Below are positions 1 to 5,186 of a DNA stretch of 8,732 nt, one piece after another. Source of the DNA: Herpetosiphonaceae bacterium (lineage in GTDB: Bacteria > Chloroflexota > Chloroflexia > Chloroflexales > Kallotenuaceae); contig JASKZZ010000162.1 of NCBI GenBank assembly GCA_030147335.1, positions 1 to 8,732 of the forward strand, in the 5' to 3' direction. Under the pieces are notes generated by a model. That model did not search any database, had not been told where the DNA came from, and saw nothing but the letters and a program-made list of their open reading frames with translations. The position numbers and the translations under genes were made by a program. How positions within the stretch are numbered: the stretch's first letter is position 1; every line of letters begins with the position of its first letter.

Positions 1-1
1 G

Positions 2-400
2 ACCACGTTGTATCTCAATCATCTGTTGCCCAACCTCCAACGAATGATGCGAACTAATCGTGCTGGACAACCACTTGTTCCCGGTGGTTCAAGTCGGGAT
101 ATGTTTTTGTATATCAACGAGCAGCATTTGGACGAAGCTCAAGCTATGTTAACTCAGCAGTTAGCGGGTAAAGCCGAGGTGTATCGAGTTGCTGATCTGA
201 TCGCCCAAAACTTCTTTGGCACGCTGCATCCGTCGCCTACGTTTCTCAGTCGAGTAGGTAATCTGGTCGTACTGCCATACGCCAACCAATCGGTTTGGTG
301 GTACGAACAAGGCCGCTTTGAGCAACATTTTTGGGGCTCGCACGGTGGTCTGACACCCGAGGAACTGGAAACAATCTTGTTGGTCCAGCCCTACAATTAG
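2..400 (+). CDS. Alkaline-phosphatase-superfamily phosphodiesterase, C-terminal fragment (5' end outside window)
   Basis: The reading frame is open from the first complete codon and ends at TAG 398-400, so only the last ~132 residues are present; the internal TTG at 8 is not a credible start. The last quarter reads GSHGGLTPEELETILLV. This resembles the terminal HGG-L-S/T-x-E-E-x-x-x-P-L-L-V block of type I phosphodiesterase/nucleotide pyrophosphatase proteins, where the His is one of the two-metal-site ligands. The family hydrolyses phosphomono- or diesters using a catalytic Thr/Ser and two divalent metals; the catalytic nucleophile would lie upstream of the window. The region before it (PNLQRMMRTNRAG to WWYEQG) fits the alpha/beta C-terminal lobe of the fold but has no diagnostic motif. 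The usual Pro before LLV is replaced (ETILLV). The substrate cannot be told from this fragment. A bacterial phosphoglycerate-mutase-like or sulfatase relative is a less likely alternative. Confidence 0.65.
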   Translation, partial: TTLYLNHLLPNLQRMMRTNRAGQPLVPGGSSRDMFLYINEQHLDEAQAMLTQQLAGKAEVYRVADLIAQNFFGTLHPSPTFLSRVGNLVVLPYANQSVWWYEQGRFEQHFWGSHGGLTPEELETILLVQPYN

Positions 401-408
401 CGTTGTAG
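391..408 (+). terminator. Small hairpin across the phosphodiesterase stop codon
   Basis: CTACAA (391-396) pairs with TTGTAG (403-408), and a U-G pair can extend it to 7 bp with a 4-nt loop. The stop codon TAG 398-400 lies in the loop and stem. A short T run (AATTTT, 415-420) follows, but 7 nt away. It may be a weak terminator or a chance hairpin. Confidence 0.25.
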
Positions 409-483
409 CAGGGTCAATTTTCAGCACACTGCTTCTGATGATAGACCATGATCGATTCGATGACATCCTGAAAGGTAATCCAT

Positions 484-780
484 ATGTCAAAGCAACCAAC
501 CCTGGCGCTGCGTGTATCAAATCCCGCGCGTAGTATCGAATTTTATGTTGATCGCGTCTGCTTCGAGCTGATCGAAGGGCTACCGTCCAGTGACACGGCG
601 ATTATCCGTGACGCGGTGTATGACAATGACGGCAACGCTTGGAGCTTTGGTCGCTTCATGAACATTGATATTCGCCACGCGTTTGAGCACATCGACGAGA
701 TTCGTGAAATTCGGCGCGTTCACGGTCGCTTGCCTGCGTATCGACAAAAGGCGGATGCTCCTGCAAACTCCTGCGCGTAG
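484..780 (+). CDS. Truncated VOC/glyoxalase-fold protein, probably an internal-deletion remnant
   Basis: ATG 484 is preceded by AAAGG (471-475) with 8 nt spacing, a good ribosome binding site. Residues 7-42 (LALRVSNPARSIEFYV...SSDTAII) match the first beta-alpha-beta unit of the vicinal-oxygen-chelate fold found in glyoxalases, dioxygenases and bleomycin-type resistance proteins. Residues 45-56 (VYDNDGNAWSFG) resemble the last VOC strand (D-x-D-G-N-x-W-S-F-G), normally around residue 100-115 of a ~120-residue protein. Here only a few residues separate the two, so roughly 50 residues of the middle seem to be missing. Residues 58-98 (charged, ending ADAPANSCA) resemble no VOC segment. Without the middle strands the fold and metal site are unlikely to form, so this may be a decaying gene despite the intact RBS. 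It could instead be a novel short protein. It sits 79 bp upstream of the glycosyltransferase on the same strand. Confidence 0.5.
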   Translation: MSKQPTLALRVSNPARSIEFYVDRVCFELIEGLPSSDTAIIRDAVYDNDGNAWSFGRFMNIDIRHAFEHIDEIREIRRVHGRLPAYRQKADAPANSCA

Positions 781-843
781 CATAAAAATGATTTGCACAC
801 CGTACCTACGCATATCAAACAGATCAATATCGATTGGTTGATT

Positions 844-849
844 GAGGAG
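844..849 (+). promoter_or_regulatory. Ribosome binding site of the glycosyltransferase
   Basis: GAGGAG lies 10 nt before ATG 860. An in-frame TTG at 842 overlaps this site and has no RBS of its own, so ATG 860 is the better start. Confidence 0.65.
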
Positions 850-859
850 CATTCATCCT

Positions 860-2188
860 ATGGCCCGTTTTTTGATCGGCACCATGCCGTTTATTAGCCA
901 CATTAATCCTAGCTTGCCGATTGCGCGCGCTTTAATCCAACGCGGACATCAAGTCTGGTGGTACACTGGCAAGAAGTTTCAAGCGAAGGTTGAAGCGACC
1001 GGCGCCCACTACGTTCCAATGCTTGCCGCGCCTGATTTCGATGAAGACGATCTTGCCGCCGTCTATCCCGACCGACAAAAACACCAAGGTATAGCTCAGT
1101 TTAAGTGGAGCATCAAACATATTTTCATGGATGCTGCGGTTGGGCAGCTGGCCGACCTCCAACACATTCTTCACGATTTCCCCGCCGATGTTGTGCTGTC
1201 CGAGTCCACGTTCGCCGGTGCCCAGTTTGCTCATGAGCTTGGCGGACCAGCATGGGCAACGTTCAATATCCTGCCGCTGACTATTCCTAGCCGTGACACA
1301 GGGCCATTTGGCCTTGGCATTGCTCCCAATGCTTCAACCATGGGCCGCCTCCGTAATCAAACGCTGAATTGGTTCCTCGGCAATATCTTGTTTCGTGACA
1401 TATCCCAGCATTACAATATGGTGCGCGCTAAAGCTGGCCTGCCTCCTTCCAAAAACATGGGCGAGTCGCCATTTCTGTACTTGCAAGGAACAACACCGGT
1501 CTTCGAGTATCCACGCAGCGATTTGCCGCCGCAGGTTCACTTTATCGGTCCATTCTTGCCCGAGCCGCCTTCTTCCTTTACGCCTCCCAAGTGGTGGGCC
1601 GAACTACAAACTGACCGTCCGGTTGTGTTGGTAACACAAGGCACCGTGACAACAAATGCCGACCACTTGATTGCCCCGACGCTTCAAGCGCTTGCCAACC
1701 AGGACATGCTGGTGATTGCAACCACCGGCACGAAGACCAATCATGCAGACGTGCTCCAGAATGTGCCGGCCAATGCTCGTGTCGAGCCGTTCCTGTCCTA
1801 CCATCACCTGATGCCGTTTGTTGATGTTGTGGTAACGAATGGCGGTTATGGGACCGTTCAGCTAGCGCTTTCCCATGGTATTCCCGTCGTGGCCGGTGGA
1901 AGTACTGAGGATAAACCGGAAGTGTGTGCTCGAATCGCGTGGTCTGGCGTCGGAATTAATTTACGAACGCAAACGCCTAAGCTGGAGCAAGTTCTTAAGG
2001 CTGTTCAACGCGTGCTTGCCGACCGACAATTCAAGCAGCGGGCCGAACACATTAAAGCAAGCTTTGCACAACATAACGCTGCGAATAATGCAGTCGTGCT
2101 ATTGGAACAGCTAGCCGAAACCAAACGGCCCGTGCTGCGTCCATTTGTGTCACCAGCACCAATCACTGCTTCAATATTACAGGCCTAA
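860..2188 (+). CDS. GT1-family (MGT-like) glycosyltransferase
   Basis: A complete 442-residue GT-B enzyme of the size usual for macrolide/UGT-type GT1 transferases, which move sugar from a nucleotide donor to a small-molecule acceptor in the cytosol. The N-terminal Rossmann domain (1-~235) opens with FLIGTMPFISHINPSLPIA; His14 occupies the place of the catalytic base in GT1 enzymes. The inter-domain segment FIGPFLP is near 228-234. The C-terminal donor domain has VTQGT (258-262) and ARVEPFLSYHHLMPFVD (306-322). It then has VTNGGYGTV (325-333), ALSHGIPVVAGG (336-347) and TEDKPEVCARIAWSGVG (349-365), which together form the nucleotide-sugar pocket. Typical members read HGG where this one has NGG (Asn327), a variant I associate with one bacterial subclade. 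There is no signal peptide or membrane segment. No acceptor biosynthesis genes lie nearby, so the substrate is unknown; lipid, carotenoid, polyketide or macrolide-inactivating roles are all possible. The family call is strong. Confidence 0.88.
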   Translation: MARFLIGTMPFISHINPSLPIARALIQRGHQVWWYTGKKFQAKVEATGAHYVPMLAAPDFDEDDLAAVYPDRQKHQGIAQFKWSIKHIFMDAAVGQLADLQHILHDFPADVVLSESTFAGAQFAHELGGPAWATFNILPLTIPSRDTGPFGLGIAPNASTMGRLRNQTLNWFLGNILFRDISQHYNMVRAKAGLPPSKNMGESPFLYLQGTTPVFEYPRSDLPPQVHFIGPFLPEPPSSFTPPKWWAELQTDRPVVLVTQGTVTTNADHLIAPTLQALANQDMLVIATTGTKTNHADVLQNVPANARVEPFLSYHHLMPFVDVVVTNGGYGTVQLALSHGIPVVAGGSTEDKPEVCARIAWSGVGINLRTQTPKLEQVLKAVQRVLADRQFKQRAEHIKASFAQHNAANNAVVLLEQLAETKRPVLRPFVSPAPITASILQA

Positions 2189-2210
2189 TATCACATTGTT
2201 TGGGCTTGGC

Positions 2211-2240
2211 GCGGGGTTGCATCATTATCGACAACCCCGC
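2211..2240 (+). terminator. Hairpin after the glycosyltransferase
   Basis: GCGGGGTTG (2211-2219) and CAACCCCGC (2232-2240) form a perfect 9-bp GC-rich stem around a 12-nt loop, 22 nt after the TAA stop. No T run follows directly; a T-rich, A-free tract starts 20 nt later. It is likely a transcription end or 3'-stabilising structure, but not a canonical intrinsic terminator. Confidence 0.5.
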
Positions 2241-2260
2241 CGTTGATTTGAGCTGATAGT

Positions 2261-2297
2261 CGTGTGTTTTCTCTGCTTGTTTCTGTTGTTTTCCCTC
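2261..2297 (+). other. Adenine-free T-rich tract
   Basis: Thirty-seven consecutive bases contain no A and are mostly T and C with scattered G. Its flanks AGCTGA (2251-2256) and TCAGCT (2296-2301) are inverted copies, so in RNA the tract would sit in a large loop. Function unknown; it may assist termination after the hairpin upstream. Confidence 0.4.
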
Positions 2298-2319
2298 AGC
2301 TTTATAACTGCCTGGTTAG

Positions 2320-2332
2320 GTAGCTACTAGTA
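2320..2332. repeat. Overlapping palindromes GTAGCTAC and TACTAGTA
   Basis: GTAGCTAC (2320-2327) and TACTAGTA (2325-2332) are both perfect 8-bp palindromes sharing three bases. TACTAGT recurs at 2457-2463, and the following bases are also similar (accat versus tctat). This is operator-like in form, with no known binder. Confidence 0.4.
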
Positions 2333-2367
2333 CCATCGTTTATGCGGCGATCTAGTGGTCAAAACTA

Positions 2368-2392
2368 CGTTAAGTAGCAATCAATCTTAACG
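2368..2392. promoter_or_regulatory. Inverted repeat, candidate operator
   Basis: CGTTAAG (2368-2374) and CTTAACG (2386-2392) are perfect 7-bp inverted arms separated by 11 bp. The half-site centres are 18 bp apart, so they lie on nearly the same helix face, as expected for a dimeric DNA-binding protein. Arms are AT-rich, and no T run follows, which argues against a terminator. It lies ~175 bp before the kinase start. Confidence 0.4.
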
Positions 2393-2410
2393 GTTGTGAT
2401 AGTTACTAAC

Positions 2411-2438
2411 TTGATAATGACCTAGTGCTACCTATGAC
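2411..2438 (+). promoter_or_regulatory. Candidate sigma70-type promoter for the kinase operon
   Basis: TTGATA (2411-2416; 5/6 to TTGACA) and TATGAC (2433-2438; 4/6 to TATAAT) are 16 bp apart. The -10 overlaps the inverted repeat 2431-2451, so a bound protein there could block it. Other weak pairs exist nearer the gene (TTGAGC 2483 with TATAGG), so the assignment is tentative. Confidence 0.25.
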
Positions 2439-2451
2439 CTCAGTACATAGG
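2431..2451. promoter_or_regulatory. Inverted repeat CCTATG/CATAGG
   Basis: Perfect 6-bp arms at 2431-2436 and 2446-2451 with a 9-bp spacer. This could be an operator half-site pair overlapping the candidate -10, or a small hairpin in a longer leader. Confidence 0.3.
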
Positions 2452-2466
2452 GTTGATACTAGTTCT

Positions 2467-2482
2467 ATGGTACGCTCACCAT
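2467..2482. repeat. Inverted repeat ATGGT/ACCAT
   Basis: Five-bp arms at 2467-2471 and 2478-2482 with a 6-bp spacer, itself interleaved with GCTC (2474-2477) and GAGC (2484-2487). It is short enough to be chance, and is listed because it adds to the cluster upstream. Confidence 0.25.
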
Positions 2483-2550
2483 TGAGCACAATTTCGGGAC
2501 GTTCGATATAGGCTTTTCGTTGCACGCCTCCGTCCCGTGTTGCACGCTTC

Positions 2551-2554
2551 AAGG
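2551..2554 (+). promoter_or_regulatory. Ribosome binding site of the sensor kinase
   Basis: AAGG, 10 nt before ATG 2565. The upstream in-frame TTG at 2520 would add 15 residues (HASVPCCTLQGILA) before a normal basic N-terminus and has no clear RBS, so ATG 2565 is preferred. Confidence 0.5.
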
Positions 2555-2564
2555 TATCCTGGCG

Positions 2565-5186
2565 ATGCGTCTTCTTATTCGCGTTCTTACATCACGCCTC
2601 AGCGTTAAAATAATTTTGCCCTACCTGCTGCTGGCACTGTGCCTCGCGGTCACGATGACATTTGTCGCCGTGCGGTTCACGGCAGGCGCACTTCAGGAAC
2701 GTGTTGACAATCGGCTTGTTGAGGCTGCACAGGTCACGAGCGATAGTCTGGTTTCCGTTGAAGAAGAGCATCTTGTTGAGCTTCGTCAAATGGCATTCAC
2801 CGAGGGTGTAGCTGAGGCCATTGCAAATGGTGACAGGGCCACACTGGCGTCAATTCTTCGACCATACTGGACCAATACAGGTCGTGCAACACTCATTGTG
2901 TTTGATCGCGACGGTCAGCCGCTGTTGAGCTGGGAACGTGCAGATGGCGACTCCAGCGCTGCGTCGCCGCAGGTATTTGCAGCTGATGGTGTTGACGGGT
3001 GGTGGATGGTAGCGCAAATTGTTGCCGGTCGCAGCGATGCGTTTGGCGACAAATTTTCTGCGTTTAAGCAAGAACATCTGTTTACTGCTGCTCCTGTACG
3101 CAAAGAACGCGCCTTGGTCGGTGGCATCATGGTGGGGACGCCGCTCGATCAGCTGCTTGATCGTCTCCAGATGCGTAGTCAGGCAACCGTGACAACCTTT
3201 TACGACAGTGCTGGCCGCGCGGTTGCTACAACCCAATTAATCCTCGCAGACAATCGTGTTCCGTCTATACCAGCCAATGTTCTCACGACGCTTCAATCAA
3301 ATCCAGACAAGTTGAAGCCATTTCATGTTCAAGATGTTATCTCGCTAAATGAGCGAGAATACCAGTTTGCGTATAGCCCCCTGCAAATTCGACGAGCAAC
3401 AAATGGTTATTTTTCGGTCGGGCTTTCGCGTCAATTTATTACCGATAGCTGGGCTAGCCAGCGTCTGCCACTGGTCGGTTTGGCCTTATTACTGGTGTTG
3501 GCGGTAGTAAGCGTTGGCTTCGTTGTTTCTCGGCATATCACAACATCGCTTGGCAGTTTGGTGCATACCGCGCGCGCCGTATCGCGCGGCGAGCTTGGGG
3601 AGCGCAGCAGCGTAACCAGTCGCGATGAGCTGGGCGTGGTGGCGGCTTCGTTCAATCATATGACTGAGCGGCTGTTGCATTTGTACCAGACTAGCCGGGA
3701 ATTGAGCGCCCAAACTGAGACAAGCGCAATTCTGGCCCAAACAACGGTTGCGCTTCAACGCCTTATCCCGATCAACGACGTGGTAGCGCTGCTACGGGAT
3801 GGTGATGCCTGGAGCTGTCATGTTGCAGCCGAATCAACAGCTTTACAGCCATTGCGGCATGTAAGCATCGCGAGTAGTCCGGCGCTTTTAGCATTAGCCG
3901 AACAATCGCATATGCCGCTGGTCGTATCGTCCGTCGACCCACGCCTGCCTGATCTGCCAGCGCTTTCTGTGTATCCCCAACTTTGCTGTGTGGCATTGCA
4001 CGTACAAGGTGAGTTGATTGGCTTGCTTCTGCTATGTCGTAAAGAGCGCGATACGCTTTCTCCAACGATGCTCGCACCGGTTGCGGCAATCAGCAGTATG
4101 GCAGCAACTGCGCTCCATAACACGCAGCTTTACCAAAAAGTGCAGGAGGAGGGCATTCGACGGCAGGTCATCTTGGAAAGTATCGCCGACAGCGTTGTAG
4201 TGTGTGATGCTCAACGTCGCGTGGTATTGATGAACCATGCCGCCGAAAAATTGCTCAACGTCCATGATTGGGCCGACCGTCGCTTGCATTTTAGTGAGCT
4301 TCCGCTACATGCGCTTAACGAGACCAAGACGTTGCTCACGACCGAAGGCCAACAGCCGATGCGTTACGAGGCGCACGGCCGTATTTTGAGCGCCAGCAGC
4401 GCGGGATGGGCTGCGGCAGCATCTGGCGCTGCTGGTGAAGTGATTGTGCTGCACGACATCAGCACCGAGGTAGCGTTGGATCAAGCCAAGACCGACCTGA
4501 TTGCCATGATTTCGCATGAGCTGCGGACGCCGCTGACCGGTATTCTTGGTGCTGTTGATCTGCTTGTTAAGGGTTATGGCGGTCAGCTTTCAGCCTTGCA
4601 AACGGAGCTAGCCAACGCGGCGTTGCGGCAAAGCCGAGCAATGAGCGCACTAATCGATAAAGCAGTGATGGTCGCGAATATCGAGACGGGCCAGTTGCAT
4701 TTCACCGTGCAGCCAACGTATGTACGTGATATTGTCGAGGCTGCTACAAAAGATTTTGTTCGAAATGCAGCGTCCAACGTACAGGTAACCTTTGATGTTG
4801 ACGATGACGTTCCACCAGTGATGGTCGATCCCCAGAAAATCAGGATCGTGCTGGAGCAACTGATCGACAATGCGCTGAAATATGGAGGTGGAGAACCTGT
4901 TGAAGTTATCGTTCGCCGTGAAGATGAGGATGTGCTGATCGGGGTGCGTGATTACGGCATTGGCATGGCTCCCGAGCAGGTGCGACAAGTTTTCGGTCGG
5001 CTCAATCGCAGCGCAGATAGCTCAAATACGGCACAGCGCGGCCTTGGTTTAGGGCTGGTAATTGCGCGTGCCCTGATCGAGCGTCAAGGTGGAACAATCA
5101 ATGTTGAAAGCAAGCTGGGCGAGGGAAGCTTCTTCTGGGTAACGGTGCGTGAGACAAGCGATGTGGCAGAGCTCTTGGTTGCATAA
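2565..5186 (+). CDS. Membrane sensor histidine kinase (extracytoplasmic sensor-HAMP-GAF-PAS-HisKA-HATPase)
   Basis: An 873-residue inner-membrane kinase. TM1 is at ~14-36 after a basic MRLLIRVLTSRL start. A ~265-residue extracytoplasmic region (37-300) has a long helix then alpha/beta character (TLIVFDRDGQPLLSW near 109-123), as in CACHE-type sensors. TM2 is at ~301-322. HAMP (323-375) has the typical SRDELGVVAASFNHM. GAF follows at ~376-525 and PAS at ~531-635 (ILESIADSVVVCDAQRRVV), ending before an LHDIS connector. The catalytic core is intact: MISHELRTPL with phospho-acceptor His651, N-box IDNALKYGGG with Asn769, G1 DYGIG (796-800), F-box VFGRLNR and G2 GLGLGL (826-831). It should autophosphorylate and pass phosphate to a response regulator. 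There is no receiver domain in it and no regulator gene nearby, so its partner is elsewhere. The stop overlaps the start of the stalk-protein gene by 26 bp. The ligand is unknown. Confidence 0.92.
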   Translation: MRLLIRVLTSRLSVKIILPYLLLALCLAVTMTFVAVRFTAGALQERVDNRLVEAAQVTSDSLVSVEEEHLVELRQMAFTEGVAEAIANGDRATLASILRPYWTNTGRATLIVFDRDGQPLLSWERADGDSSAASPQVFAADGVDGWWMVAQIVAGRSDAFGDKFSAFKQEHLFTAAPVRKERALVGGIMVGTPLDQLLDRLQMRSQATVTTFYDSAGRAVATTQLILADNRVPSIPANVLTTLQSNPDKLKPFHVQDVISLNEREYQFAYSPLQIRRATNGYFSVGLSRQFITDSWASQRLPLVGLALLLVLAVVSVGFVVSRHITTSLGSLVHTARAVSRGELGERSSVTSRDELGVVAASFNHMTERLLHLYQTSRELSAQTETSAILAQTTVALQRLIPINDVVALLRDGDAWSCHVAAESTALQPLRHVSIASSPALLALAEQSHMPLVVSSVDPRLPDLPALSVYPQLCCVALHVQGELIGLLLLCRKERDTLSPTMLAPVAAISSMAATALHNTQLYQKVQEEGIRRQVILESIADSVVVCDAQRRVVLMNHAAEKLLNVHDWADRRLHFSELPLHALNETKTLLTTEGQQPMRYEAHGRILSASSAGWAAAASGAAGEVIVLHDISTEVALDQAKTDLIAMISHELRTPLTGILGAVDLLVKGYGGQLSALQTELANAALRQSRAMSALIDKAVMVANIETGQLHFTVQPTYVRDIVEAATKDFVRNAASNVQVTFDVDDDVPPVMVDPQKIRIVLEQLIDNALKYGGGEPVEVIVRREDEDVLIGVRDYGIGMAPEQVRQVFGRLNRSADSSNTAQRGLGLGLVIARALIERQGGTINVESKLGEGSFFWVTVRETSDVAELLVA

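Larger units (their letters stand above)
2189..2564. other. Long gene-free region between glycosyltransferase and sensor kinase
   Basis: About 375 bp with no credible coding sequence on either strand. It holds a terminator-like hairpin near the glycosyltransferase end, an adenine-free pyrimidine/T-rich tract, then an AT-rich stretch (2320-2482) with at least five short inverted repeats and four CTAGT words (2327, 2352, 2422, 2459). The last 80 bp before the kinase contain weak promoter-like hexamers and its RBS. The itemised elements are listed separately. Confidence 0.7.

Noticed and set aside
842..859. TTG 842 as the glycosyltransferase start
   Set aside because: It overlaps the GAGGAG site that serves ATG 860, and family N-termini begin close to MARFLIGT.
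484..2188. A joint resistance operon (VOC plus MGT glycosyltransferase)
   Set aside because: Both families include antibiotic-inactivating members, but the VOC gene looks broken and nothing else in the window supports a resistance or biosynthetic cluster.
2850..3236. Minus-strand open frames inside the kinase gene
   Set aside because: They lie antisense to a complete, motif-verified kinase and show no domain or RBS.
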